Shown: positions 15,001-27,500 of the stretch, one piece after another
Position numbering within the stretch: the stretch's first letter is position 1
Layout: each line of letters opens with the position of its first letter
From: Pyrus communis
Taxonomy: Eukaryota > Streptophyta > Magnoliopsida > Rosales > Rosaceae
Direction of reading: 5' to 3'
Length of the DNA stretch: 64,000 nt
NCBI RefSeq assembly: GCF_963583255.1
Contig: NC_084815.1
Coordinates: 20,772,307 to 20,836,306 of the forward strand
Position numbers and translations under genes: made by a program
Notes under the pieces: generated by a model
Database searches by the model: none
The model's input: only the letters and a program-made list of their open reading frames with translations
Told to the model about the DNA's origin: nothing

Positions 15001-16716
15001 GCTAATTTCGCCTAGCCTTTTGTTTCTTTTTCTTTTTGCCTTTGGACTGGTGTCGAGGGGAGGGGCACTAGCATAGAGCTGGCCATCTTTCTTAAATGAT
15101 GAGTAGTAAGAGTATCTGTTTTGCAGACGTTGCCTCTGCCTCAATCTTATTTCGACTTTCTATTTTAGGAATATTTTTTCAGCCACAATTTGTTGATCCA
15201 GCCAAGCCCACTTAGTCGGATAAGGCTTGGTTGTTGTTGTAATATGTTAATTGTTGTTTGTTTGAATATGTTGCATGTGATCTTTACATTATAATTTTTA
15301 TCTTATAGAATGGTCCTCTCGTTTGTTTAGGTTGTGTGTTCAAGACCGCTTTCTCTTTGTTGCCCTTGTTTTATTTATGTCATGTGTTAAAGCTTACTTT
15401 ATGCCTGTGCAGATGCATATTCAAACACTGAGAGGTCGTATATTGGAAACAATTTTGAGCTTGAGATTCTTCATGTTTCAATATGGTGTCGTCTACAAAC
15501 TCAATATCACTGCAAAGGACACATCACTTGCGGTAAACTTCATATCCTCTCTATTTTTTATTTATTTTTTTTAACATTCAAATGAACGATATATCAATGC
15601 AAACAAAGTCAACCAAAGTATTTCCTTGTACACCTTGCCAACCAAATCTTTCTTTTAGGCAATCCTATGGGAAATGTGCATCCACTGAAAAGATAAATAA
15701 AAAGAGGAAACGAAGAAGTTTAGGAGAATTCTGTTTGTAGATTGGGCATGCTCTGGAGATGGGTGTTCAACTCAGATATGAACTGAATCTGTCTATATTT
15801 GATCTCATACTACGAGCTTAATATATAATCATGTTGTGATTTCATTTTGATTTGTACTCGAGAGATGATTACGACTCTGATAGTTCCGACTGATACTATA
15901 GTGCATGGTTGAATGTGCATACAGCTTCAGCTCTAATGTTTAGTGGTTCACCTTTTTGTGATTTTGCATGGACATTCTCTCGATTGTTAGCATCGTTCGC
16001 TCTTTATCTTGACATTTTTGTCTTCTGGTTTTGATGCAGATTTACGGCTTCTCTTGGGTTGTATTGGTGACTGTTGTCCTGATTTTCAAGGTTTGTGGCA
16101 AGAAAGTTATCATACCCCTTGCCTCGAGCTTTTGAGTATGCTCGATATATTTTAATGAAGCTCATACTCTTGGTGACTGAATTTATTTTGCATTCCAGGT
16201 CTTCAGCTTCAGTCCCAAAAAGTCCGCCAACTTTCAGCTCGTGATGAGATTTATACAGGGTGTGGCATCCTTAGGACTTGTCGCAGTTATTGCTCTTCTT
16301 GTAATATTTACCGAGCTCTCAATAGTTGACCTGTTTGCAAGCCTGCTGGCAATCATTCCTACCGGATGGGCCATATTATGCGTAAGTTAAACTTTATATC
16401 CATTCCTTGCATGCGTTATTCTATATACACGGTCATTTGGCAACGTTTTGTTGAGCTGTTTCGGTTGTGCATAAAACAGCTAGCGGTCACTTGGAAGAGC
16501 ATCGTCAGGCGTCTAGGTTTATGGGACTCGGTGAGGGAGTTTGCCAGGATGTACGATGCTGGTATGGGGATGCTCATTTTCGCTCCTGTAGTGTTCTTGT
16601 CCTGGTTCCCCTTCATCTCCACCTTCCAGTCTCGACTTCTCTTTAACCAAGCATTTAGCCGTGGGTTGGAAATATCACTCATCCTCGCCGGAAACAAAGC
16701 CAACGTTGACGTCTAA
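1..16716 (+). CDS. Callose synthase (1,3-beta-glucan synthase, GT48), GSL8/GSL10 type, 5'-partial
   Basis: Plasma-membrane enzyme that makes callose (1,3-beta-glucan) from UDP-glucose at cell plates, plasmodesmata and pollen walls. The window holds about 1,419 C-terminal residues in 39 exons; their summed length stays in frame to the TAA at 16714-16716, and family members are about 1,900 residues, so the N-terminal quarter lies upstream. Exons up to ~3645 encode the first membrane cluster ([27 protein letters not shown]). Exons 3932-10915 encode the large cytoplasmic catalytic loop, with [50 protein letters not shown] and [18 protein letters not shown]. Exons 10739-16716 encode the C-terminal helices and end [18 protein letters not shown]. 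The many-exon architecture and wording fit the GSL8/GSL10 (CALS10/CALS9) clade; I cannot choose between these two from memory. No frameshift or stop was seen. Confidence 0.95.
11432..11531 (+). pseudogene. Stray 3'-terminal exon of an unidentified gene inside a callose synthase intron
   Basis: Within the 11349-13845 intron a tag acceptor is followed by a coding-like stretch, [18 protein letters not shown], ending at TAG (11529-11531). It does not belong to callose synthase, whose next exon (13846) continues LLK-AVFSF as in the family. The composition, rich in K, E, D and Y, looks like a true protein C-terminus, but I do not recognise the family. The frame is open all the way from the callose synthase exon at 11190 to this stop, so intron retention would give a truncated synthase with a foreign tail. 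Confidence 0.45.
11890..12280. mobile_element. Possible hAT-like MITE remnant in the intron
   Basis: AT-rich stretch starting with a GGGCTGGTTTGGTATTGCTG-like end, a style common to plant hAT-type MITEs (inference from general knowledge). It includes repeated 'tttggtaaact' blocks and short direct repeats of 'taatccaac'. No matching inverted end could be found, so the limits are approximate. Confidence 0.25.
12659..12775 (+). pseudogene. First exon of a UBP3/UBP4-type ubiquitin-specific protease, captured fragment
   Basis: The ATG at 12659 opens 39 codons beginning [19 protein letters not shown] and reaching [13 protein letters not shown], then a gt donor at 12776. This matches the N-terminus of Arabidopsis UBP3/UBP4, including the cysteine box [10 protein letters not shown] with the catalytic cysteine. 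About 350 bp of C/T-rich, 5'UTR-like sequence precedes it (12300-12658). No second UBP exon follows before the next callose synthase exon at 13846, so this is a 5' fragment carried in the same sense as its host gene. It may still carry promoter activity; that is inference. Confidence 0.75.
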
Positions 16717-18867
16717 TCGGAACACTCCCCTGAAAAGATTTGGCCACTGCAACTGCTCAGAAATTTGTATATGTTTTATCGACATCTCGTGTGATATTGT
16801 TGTTTTTGGGTATGGCAAGGGTAGAAGGGTTATTTATGTACATACATATGGTTGTAAAAAATTGTAGCTGTGATTGAGAATGTCATATGGTGAATTTGAT
16901 GACGGCGAAAGTGTTGCGGTAGGGAGTCCTTCGGGATTAGCTTATTGACTCCCCATTTTGGTAAAATGACAAGATAGCCCTTGCGACGTTTTTGTGCCAT
17001 TTTTTCCTTCTTTTTTTCTGTCATAATCCTCATAAATTTGATTAGTCTTCAATATGAATTATATTATCGGGGGATTGGCCATTCAATTTTTCTTCCCTTT
17101 GCATTATAAAATATTAAGTAAAAAACGCGAGAAGAAGGGTAGTATATGGAGAGTCTCACTTTGAGTCTTCTTAGCATTTCATTTTTATTATTTTATTTTT
17201 TTTAAGAGATGTTAAGGTTAATTTAAAAGTGAAATTCTATATGAACTTTGCCGTCTCACAGTTCATGAGACTATCGCAATAAGGGCTGAGGCAATCAAAG
17301 TGATTTAACTTGGCTCTATCCAGAAAGGCCCTCGGTCATCTATTTGTGAGAAACTTTTGCAAGAATCTCCTTAGCATTTATCTTTGCTATAATCGATATT
17401 CGGAGAAGGAGGACTCAAAAACTCGGGATCACGAGGCAAGAATGAATGTCTTAAACGACTTGTAATGTAAGACGAAGTTTTATGGTGCCCAAATGAGTGG
17501 CAGGATCTATCACTCGACTAAAAATACAAACTAATAAAACCCTGCAAATTATCGAAAATTTGGTGAATGCAACTATTCATTCAGACAACCAAATTACTAT
17601 GATGAAGAGAAAACTAATGTCGCACAAGAGATGCGATCAAAGACCAACCAAAACATCGAATAATAAGAGGCAACAACCATACAAACAAGTTAGGCAAAAC
17701 ACACAAAATTTGGTCAAATAAATTAAGTGAACTTTCAATCCCAAGACCGCGAGATAAAACTTCTTGATATAAAATTCCTATTTGATGCTTCAATGAATCC
17801 ATGAGACTAGCAAGAGAACCCATCATTCAGCACTAGCGGGATTCAAACGGAAACGTAGTTCAAATATATCCAAATGCATAGAACCAATGATGATCCAAAA
17901 GATAAATGACAAAGAACTTGCATTGAAGAAAAATCCCTGGCCACAAACCAAAGCCTACAAACCTTTATACCTGTTCTAACTCGGTGTCTATATGAAGAAC
18001 TAAGCCACACGTATCCCACCCAATATCGCTATATTGACAACGATCAATACAATCAGTCAGTAATCAGTATGAGAACTTCACAATTTGAAACCAATACAGT
18101 GTACATTCAGTTCAGCGAACAAAAATCCCAAAACAAGTTCGCAGAAACTTTAATTCTCAATCACAATGCAACCAAAAAAATGGTCCGAATCAAATTAGTA
18201 GGGCCTATACCGGGATGCAGATTCAGCTCTTTCATCTTCTCATATAACTCACTACAACAAGCAAACAATGACTCTGTTAAACCCATAAGTAATCCCCCAA
18301 ATGTACCTAACAATACAACAAACTGATACAAATCAGCGAATTGATATACCAATATGAGAAGTTCAACTTGGTTCACAATTCAGAGTCCCGAGCCGAATAT
18401 CCCAAGTCACAAACAAATGTTCCAAAACAAGTCCTTCGAATTAAAAATATCAACCAAAAAAGCCGAAGAAGGATTGGTCCGACAAATCTTACTCAAAGGC
18501 CATTAACAGGACCAATATTACTTGCAGAGCACTCTCAACCACTCATATAAATTACACCCGAAAGCAACCAGCAATCCATTGATTTCGACATAAACTTCAT
18601 ATCATACGGCAATAATAAACTCAAGCAACAAATTAAAATGCAATAAACAATCGATAAATAGCAAAACTGTTTTGCTTGGAACACCAAAATATAATATATC
18701 ATGTCAAAAAAAGCACAAATCCATCCATGTCTCAAATCGAAGATCCGATTAAACACCAAATCCGTTAACGCATACTTCAAAAGTGCTTCCAACTAAAGTG
18801 CTTAACTTGACAGTTGCTACTTTCGTTTAACTAACAAAAACACAAACCGAAATGAAATCGATCCAAA
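16717..18867. other. Intergenic region between callose synthase and RPL26 (convergent 3' ends)
   Basis: Contains the 3' trailers of the two convergent genes and AT-rich sequence. I see no supported gene: the ORFs here are short, lack family similarity and lie in A-rich sequence. The RPL26 3'UTR is expected at the right edge on the minus strand. Confidence 0.5.
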
Positions 18868-19512
<645 letters not shown>

Positions 19513-19650
19513 CTAAATGTCCCAGCAATTTAAATCCAGTCTTGTGCCACTGGGTAAGGTTGATGTCAGCATGAAGTTAGTTATGATAGATTTCTTTTTG
19601 TGTCTGGCGCGTGTAATACACGCGCAAGGGGGAGAGTGGGCAGCTCCAAC

Positions 19651-20272
19651 ATAAGAGCCCAACGGCTCTAGGACGTGGCGCGATGAAAGTCGTCGGATGT
19701 CCAAACCTGATGATCTGAACTATTGGATTTCCAATGGTAGAAAAATGAAAAAAAAATTCGTTGTGACACGTGACATGTTTTGGTGTGTCTAATTTTAAAT
19801 GACTGGAGAAATCAACAATCGAGATTAATCCAATACCAAAAAATAGAAAGAAAATTATTTATTTTCTTCTTATAATCTATAAATACCCAACCATCTTCTT
19901 CATTCCCCACACCACACCACAACTCATTATTTAGTTTTACTATAATCTCCTATATTCGTTTTCCACTTTTCAAATCATTTTTTATCGCATTAGTTGTCCG
20001 CTTTCATGTTGGGCAGTATGGGTCGGAGAAGGGCTATCACTCAAGTAAGTGAGAAGGCTAATTGGTCGATCGCGGAAGACGTTGCTTTCCTTGATCGTTA
20101 GGTGCGTGTTAGAAGACATAAAAAAATAAATATTTATAAATAGTAATTGTCTTTGCCCTTGCCTTTACCCAAGCCTTTGCCAAGCAAGAGGTGGAGCTAC
20201 ACAAAGACAATCACTTTTCAGAGGACAATTTACATACCCCTGCGCTCCCAAAACAAGTGGACTTGCTCTTAT
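19651..20272. mobile_element. Possible nonautonomous DNA transposon remnant
   Basis: The 8-mer ATAAGAGC (19651-19658) is mirrored by GCTCTTAT (20265-20272), both in similar context (preceded or followed by C/A-rich text). Between them 20009-20102 reads GRRRAITQVSEKANWS then EDVAFLDR, which faintly resembles the N-terminus of Myb/SANT-like proteins linked to PIF/Harbinger elements. The evidence is thin; no target duplication was established. Confidence 0.25.
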
Positions 20273-21297
20273 GAACTTGCTTTGGGTCCAAAGACAGATG
20301 GATGTACGTTAATTATTATTATTTTAACGGGATGATATCAACACAGTCGATCATTTAATCTCATTGGCTAAATCTTAACTGCTCAACCGTAAAAAATAAT
20401 GTGCGGGAGAGAATACCAACGGATGGAAAATCCAAACACGAATACTATTGGCAAAATTAACGTGCATGTACAATGCAACTCGTTTCACCTGTTAAGACTT
20501 ATAAGAGATTGCGAAATTTTATGGTGCTTAGATGATTAAAATAATTGGAAAAAAAAGGATTAATTTATGTTGGTTAGATTCCGAAATTGTATGGAGCTTG
20601 GATGAATAAACTGATTGGAAAAGAGAGAATATTTAATCAAATTAATGGAGATTACATAGTGATTTGGAAGTGATATGATGAAAGTAAGGGTCACTGCCTA
20701 GGATAAGACTCAACCTTTACAGATTGTTAATCACGGCTTATAGGTTTGTCTCAAAACATAAAATACACATACAGCATGCAGCATTTGTGGTTGGGTTTTA
20801 CGCGAAAAACACAATGCTAAGTGAAAACTTTAAAATGACATGGTCTGTTTAAAATGTAAAATTGGAGTGAAACGTGGACGAAAATGTGTGGTTTTTCTAT
20901 TATCTTGATTAGTACGTACCTTTCTTTTAGTTATATTTTTCTAGGATGTCTTATTCGTCCTTGCACTTGAAATCCTCGTTTCTTCTTTCTTGTTCACCAA
21001 TATCATTTACATGGTGCTTAGTTTATTATTGGTCCCATAATATATGAATAGGGCTAGTCATCATATATGTATATATGTACAACACATGATCTACGATTTT
21101 AGTTTGATTCTAGAAAACAAAAAGGGTTCAACAAGATTAACAAAAAGGCTCTTCATTTTGTCTCCTAAAATTGCCCAACAAATTGCACCTTCTTCTCTCT
21201 CTCGAGTCTGTCTGCACCATTCCCTCGATATTATCTTGCTTGTAAAACTTCCTCCTCCACAACCATCCCGGTCGGGCAGCTCCTGTCTTCCTCCGTC
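20273..21297. other. Intergenic region and upstream region of the NOI gene
   Basis: AT-rich sequence without a supported gene. The last ~120 bp before the ATG at 21298 are C/T-rich (tcttctctctctcg) and probably form the NOI 5'UTR. Confidence 0.4.
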
Positions 21298-22951
21298 ATG
21301 GCCTCGGTAAATCATTTTCTTCCATTAATTTCATCCTCTTTTTTCATTCTTTAATTTCCCTCTTTTTTATTAATACATATGCATATATATTTGGAAATTT
21401 AGGGTTACAGATTGGGATATAATTTGCATATTTTGACCGGATTCTGTTCTTTTCCATTTTCTTATGTGAGTTCTTCAAAATTTCGTAGGACATAAAAGAT
21501 CAAGGAGCATATTGGATATTTTTAGGTTGTATTTAGTTTTGTAGGAATTCAAGGTTCTCATTTGTAATGTACTAAGGGCCATGCATGTTCTTCCTATAAT
21601 TCCTAGCGTTGCAATGTATCATGTATGACTGGAAACGTATGCATGGAGAAACTTCCGTCGAGCCATTCTTTTCATTTTTCCTTTTCAGAGCAAAATCATT
21701 GCCCCAAATCGATTTAATGAGACCGATCATAATGTGAAACTCCTTGCATGTTTCGATTGCAATTGCAATATTACAGTCTAGTTTGTTCATGATTCTTTCC
21801 TTAAGTTTATTGATTAGCACACCAGCAAGATAAATAGTAAATTCTAAGTCCCGACGCAGTTGTTGAATGGCGCGCATACATGCAATTATGCAAGAAACTC
21901 AAAGGATTGATGTGGAGGGAAGGTGAAGGTTAGAGAAAATAAGGAGCTGAAGAATGGAGGGATATATGTGACGACATTTTGGTTTGGTTTCATCATCAAA
22001 ACCATGTTTTCCGTCCAAATTTACAGACTGATAGGATGTATATTTGTGTATGTGTGCACGCGTGTGCATCTGTGTATATATAACCGACTAACCGGCAACA
22101 AAACATCAAGATTAGGCAGATCTTCTAGCTAGTTTAGTGTAGCAGATACTAATGGGAGCTTGTTTTTTCAATATTTCAGCAGGATAAAGGTCGGCCGCTG
22201 CCGAAGTTCGGGGAATGGGACGTAAATAACCCAGCTTCAGCTGAAGGATTTACTGTTATTTTCAACAAGGCCAGAGATGAGAAGAAGACCAGTGCGGCTC
22301 AAGTGAAGATCGTCACCCCACGAAAAAATGACGGCAGCCTAAGAAATGGTGCTGGATACAACACTGTCAATGAGCACTATCCCAAGTATCCTCCCCCAAA
22401 GGTAACAAACCCTAGAGAAGCTGCTCATGAAATTTGAAATTTATATATGCTTCTGTTTGTATAGCCTGTTTGGAAGTGCTTCTTAGCTAAAAACGTTTTC
22501 AAATAACCAAACTTCTAATAACATTTGACAGATGAAGTTAACAGTGCTTATGGGTTTTCAAGAGGCCATTTAGAAATGCTTATTTAAAAAAGCATGTCTG
22601 CTCTTAAGCAATTCTTCTGTTAGGAGCACACTGAAATATTCAATAAAATTTTAAGCGTTTACGAAGTGCTTTATGACGAACACACATAACAGGTGTCGCC
22701 TCTAGAAAGCACTTGTAGTGCTTTTTCTGAATCCATAAGTACTATTAGCTTTTTTTGTCAAACATGACCGAAAGAACTTTCGGTGATCTAAAAGCGCTTT
22801 GAGTTATTTAAAAGCACTTTTATTTAGACCATAAAAGCACTTTTAAGTACTTTTTTCAGAAGCGTAAGTGCTTTTTAAATGATCACTCAATGTCATTGAT
22901 GACTCCATTTCGGATGGAATATTGCAGAAGAAATGGTTTTGCTGTGGCTGA
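21298..22951 (+). CDS. NOI-domain (RIN4-like) small protein
   Basis: Small membrane-associated plant immunity/nitrate-induced protein of the RIN4/NOI family. Three exons: 21298-21306 (Met-Ala-Ser), 22180-22401 (74 codons) and 22928-22951 (seven codons plus stop), giving 84 residues. The NOI domain starts GRPLPKFGEWD, matching the PxFGxWD core that in RIN4 is the AvrRpt2 protease cleavage site, and runs through EGFTVIFNKARDEKK to NEHYPKYPPPK. The last exon encodes KKWFCCG: a basic patch plus a double cysteine, the usual palmitoylation anchor. Intron 2 (22402-22927) is full of AT-rich, MITE-like sequence. The tiny first and last exons are typical of this family. Part of the 3' half was later duplicated to 52.35 kb. 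Confidence 0.9.
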
Positions 22952-23218
22952 ACGAATCCACAACTGCTTATGGGGACGAGGTGATAATGCAAAAATAATA
23001 GAGTGGGACAGGGAGGAGCTACAAACAACTTAAAGACAATTTTTATTGTGCCCGGGAAAGATGTGGAACACCAAATCTCTCATATATATACAAAGAAAAG
23101 TTTTTTTTTTTTTTGTTCACTTCTGCATTAATTCTTTTGCCTTTCTAGATCATAGGGATTTGACGAGAAAAATGGGGTGCCGACTATCGACTGTCTGACG
23201 CAACGACACACTCTCCCT

Positions 23219-23221
<3 letters not shown>

Positions 23222-23266
<45 letters not shown>
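23222..23266. repeat. (TA)n microsatellite
   Basis: Uninterrupted TA dinucleotide run of about 45 bp. The paralogous position near 52776 in the second copy has only a short TA run. Confidence 0.95.
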
Positions 23267-23269
<3 letters not shown>

Positions 23270-23384
23270 TTGTTGCATATATGTGTAATGTAGAATGAAA
23301 AAAAAAAAAATTGGTGAACATAAAAATTTGTAATATATGTAGAATTTTGTGGTTCTCTGTTTGATAATTGGGCACAAGAACATC

Positions 23385-23387
<3 letters not shown>

Positions 23388-23443
<56 letters not shown>
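23388..23443. repeat. (TA)n microsatellite
   Basis: Uninterrupted TA run of about 56 bp. The paralogous site at about 52923-52941 is a CA run instead. Confidence 0.95.
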
Positions 23444-23446
<3 letters not shown>

Positions 23447-24557
23447 CATCTAATAAGAGTAAAATATATTTAATATATTACCTGGAGTTTACTGCTTAGT
23501 TTTGTTGTTAGGTTTGCAGCAGTTGCTTCTTGCTTGTTGCAGGACCTTACCTTGTATCGTTCCCATCATCCCACTCCCCCAGTCAAAGGGCTCGTTTGGC
23601 GCCAAAGATTGGATTTGATTTGATAACTTAGTAGACTCAAGGTGTGTTGAAAAACGGAAACAAATAGAGGAATTTTGTCCAAATTAAAAGTAGAAGATGA
23701 AAGCAGAATGAAAACCAAAATGGTAGGTATATCGACCAAAAAAATGGTAGGATATCAACATCTCTCGAGACTCATCCTTCTAATCAACAGTCCCTAGATG
23801 AAAAATCATTCACATCTACTTTCATTTCTTACTCCAGCATACCTTGAAGATGACACAAGTTATCAAATCTAATTCTAGGTGCCAAACAAGAAGGTTTGAC
23901 GAATTAACTTCTAGAGGAGGTACATACAGAAGTTTCGGTCAAACCTTGTTAATTCTTCGTGTGTTCTCTTTTGTTTAAAAAAATGTTAGAAGTTCATCCA
24001 ACAGTTTTCCCTTGAGAGAAAGTAAAACATAATTGGGGTTTGTTTTTGAAAACATAATCACTTTTGTTAGGTAAGGATTATCCAACAAGCAAATCGAAGA
24101 TAATTGGGAAGTGACCATAACCACAAAGCAAAGTTGAGAGGATACTCAATGAATTCAACTCATATTTTCCAGTAAAATTACATCAAACACGAAACATTTC
24201 CGGCTTCCAACAAACAAATCGAAGATAATTGGGAACTGACCATAACCACAAAGCAAAGCTGAGAGGATACTCCCCGAATTTATCTTGTATTTTCTAGGTA
24301 AGATTACATCAAACAAGAAATATTTATATTTCCGGCTTCCACTAAGTTCTCACATCTGAAAAGCCGGTGGCAGCTAGGGGAGAAGGTTTGATACATTTCC
24401 AAGACTCAATAACAAAGCGATTTCACGTCCTTGGCGACAAGAATCCACTGCTCTAGTTGGCATTTCGTGCAAAACGCATTACTCAGGCTGTTGCGGAATT
24501 GTAGCATCAGTTCCACTTCTACTTCCAGATGACCGTACCCCATTTGCAGTTTCCGAG

Positions 24558-27500
24558 TCACAGAAAGGAATCCGATAATGACGGATGGTCAAATATACAG
24601 GTTGGCCCAGAACTGCAAACGCCAAAGCGGCTGTACTCTGTGCAAATGTTCTGACCCTGGATTGGAAACAAATTTAGGATGAAGGTCTATGCAATTGATG
24701 ACATGCAATAACGAAGCACAATAACTGACCAAACCGAGTATTTCATATAGGAGAGGCAAGAGAGGAACTGTTAGTTAAGAATCCTTCTATGTTGAAAGAG
24801 ACATATCCATAACTTTCACCATAAATTATCTTTCGCAAGGTCAAATTATGTATTATAAAGTTGAGGAGGGATTTGACTGTAGCTTAGCTATAGTCAAATC
24901 TTTGCCGCTCAATTTCACGCTATTTACAACAAAGCCATCAGATTTGGGCAGATATTGGGGCTGGGTTGGAAGGCAATTTTGTCCTGTGCGTTTGAGACGG
25001 ATTGTGATGGGTTTAGGTTTGTTGTCATTCAGTGAGGGTTTCGGGGATAGGAGGCCATGCCTCCTCTGACACGCCGGATGCGTATTGGAGGTACAGCGAC
25101 GACTGGCAACTGCGCCGTCGGCGATGAATATAGCCGTCGGAAAGCGTCCTCGCTCCGATTGCGGTATGTTGGATTCCTTGAATTCCTTTTTTTTGGGTTT
25201 CCTCTCTCATTTTTGCGTTTGTTTGGGGTGGGATCTAGGTTTTCTCTGCATTGCTTAAATTTTGCATTTTTTTTTTCTGGATTTCAATTAAGAAATGAAT
25301 AAATTTGGGGGTTTCTGATTTCATATTTCGTTGTTCATATGCTGGAATTACAGGACAAGGAGTTGGACCCTGGATCGAACGACTTTCTGGGTTAGTAACT
25401 TTTATAATATGCTGAGTTTTTATTCAATGATTGTTTTTTTTTTTTTATCGTACTCTCCCTCGGTCTAATTTCGCCCATATGCGCACACACAATCACAATA
25501 AGATTGGGTTCGGGTTTAGATATTTATATTTTTTTGATATTGAAAATTGCATTTTCTTCAGATTAATCCCAGAGCAGGTACCATGTGGATTTTTTTTAAA
25601 ATTTATTTACTAATTTTAACTTTGGCTTTTAAGTTTGAGTTCTGGTTTTTAATATTTATATTTCCGTACAAATTTGATGCTATGAAAGGGTTTGATGATT
25701 TATGATGATTTCAATGACAACTGTTTCTTTTCCAGAAGATGATTGCTTTTTGTACAAAGAATTGGGAAGCCTTCTTCACCTGCTATAACTTCTATGTTTT
25801 GGTTTGTTATGAAATGAATTCCCTTCTACCGTAAAAAAATAATGGTACAATGTTATCAAATTCGATTTTTCTAATCATTCGAATGCTGGGAATGGTGGGG
25901 TTTCTTACGGTTAAATCTTCGCATGTTTTTTTTTTTTTTTTTTCTTTCTAATTTTCTGATTTTCAGTTTTATCTTTTTTTCTTTCTCAATTATACCACGA
26001 TATTGTTTAATTCATAGACAAATAAATGATTCAAAAAATGGGTGTACCAAGAGAAACAAAAAAATGTTGGATTGTCTGCAAAGCGCTGAACCAAAGAGAG
26101 GACTAGAATGTGTAAATATAATTGGTTATTCAAATACGAACTTCTTTGCTTGATTGCTAGAATTTCAGTATAAATCAGATATGGTTAGATGTTATAGATG
26201 TTCAAACTCAAACAAGTTATTGTATTGGCATGTTGTAAATTTTTTAATTCGAATGTCTAATATTAAAATGTTTTTATTTTTTTTATTTTTTAACCAATTA
26301 AAACAAGTCAATTTGCTACTTGTTCACTGCAAGTTTGTAAACATTTACATATTGCAAAACATACATTTTGATATATAGACACACTTTCTTTCTAACAATA
26401 TGTATGCTTTTGCTATAGGTTTACAAGAATGAGCATTGTACTAATACGTGACTTGAAGCCTCTTAGAAACGATATGAAGATCATAGTTGGAATATGCCGA
26501 ATTTGGAGAACAAAAATGTTTTGACGTCAGAATCAGTTCAATACTTACAAGCGTAATAATGTATGTTTGATACAAGCGTTTTCGCTATGGGTTTTTAGGT
26601 GTACTATTTGTTTCATTGAATTCCTGTATGTCCTGTATGTTTGGGAAAATTGGAAATGAATGTCTGGAACGGTTCAATCTCCACATCAACTAATTCAGCT
26701 CAATCTCTTTCAAACATTGTTTGGAGCCGTTCAAATGCATGTCGTAGTTATTTCTGAGGGTGGAGAAATTTTTGAATTAATCTGTGAATTTGTGGAGTGG
26801 AATGAAACCATAGGCTTTTGTAATACAATTGGAAATGAAAATTATTTTAATTATGTAATATGATGATCTCTTAATTTGCTTTTGCAGATCTTCTTTGGTT
26901 CCTGTGCTAGCTCTCTGTGTCTCCATCTCCAAATAATTATATCCAATGTGTCAATCTAATCTTTTTTGTGTATGGATAGGCAAAAGTTTTACATTTTTTG
27001 AATTTCAATTTGAAGTTAGCTTTTTTTTTTGTTTTTTGGGTTAACGTTAGTTGGGACGATGAGCCTAGAACTGCATTAGTTCCTTTACTGAATGGAACAA
27101 TACAATTAGTAGATAGTAATTCATATAATAATTTTAAATATCTAGATAATTGATGTTTCGTTTTTTAATTGTAATTTTCGTTTAATTTGCCATTTTATGG
27201 TGTTTTGTTTAAATGCATATTACAATCAATGATATTGATATTGGTTTATTCTCTATAATCACTTTCTTGGTTGTCTATAAGCTTAGGATAGAAAAGAATT
27301 AAGTGAAAATGCATTGATTTTGGTTTTATTTTTCCTGATTTCTTTAACGTGTATGGAAACATAGTTTTATGTCTCATATCCATTTTCGCACTGGTTTACG
27401 GGTGCAGGTTGAAACTGTGGCTCAGTTTGGGGTAATCTTTCCTCCCTCCCTCCCTCCCTCCCTCATTCCCTGTGCAGTTTTGATATGCTTATTTTTTTTT

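Larger units (their letters stand above)
1..16716 (+). other. Exon map of the callose synthase gene
   Basis: Exons read from splice sites and family similarity: <1-67, 167-266, 404-527, 627-813, 927-979, 1817-1877, 2299-2380, 3214-3263, 3559-3645, 3932-4014, 4846-4873, 5431-5528, 5653-5734, 5841-6001, 6112-6232, 6553-6650, 6745-6835, 6950-7110, 7208-7317, 7799-7933, 8076-8144, 8247-8418, 8835-8949, 9231-9350, 9676-9791, 9903-9986, 10107-10219, 10599-10651, 10739-10915, 11006-11053, 11190-11348, 13846-13959, 14070-14158, 14305-14463, 14562-14664, 15413-15532, 16040-16090, 16199-16381, 16480-16716. The donors after 813 and 1877 are GC (GCAAGT, GCAAGG), the rest GT. Long introns without other features (980-1816, 2381-3213, 4015-4845, 14665-15412, 15533-16039) show only AT-rich filler and chance ORFs. 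Single boundaries could be off by a few bases. Confidence 0.85.
22782..24848. repeat. Segmental duplication, copy A (NOI last exon through CCCH last exon)
   Basis: This stretch is near-identical, with indels, to 52351-54174; its right part also matches 63415-64000. It starts in NOI intron 2 at 'gtgatctaaaagcgctttgag', includes the last NOI exon, two microsatellites and the terminal exon of the CCCH gene, and continues into that gene. The common start inside a NOI intron marks a duplication breakpoint. Confidence 0.85.

Noticed and set aside
23150..23449. ORF consisting mainly of IYIYIYIY
   Set aside because: Translation of the TA microsatellites.
24848..25302. ORFs at the head of the copy-A insertion as a new gene
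   Set aside because: Several overlapping frames on both strands are equally open; no motif recognised. Kept only as part of the unknown insertion.
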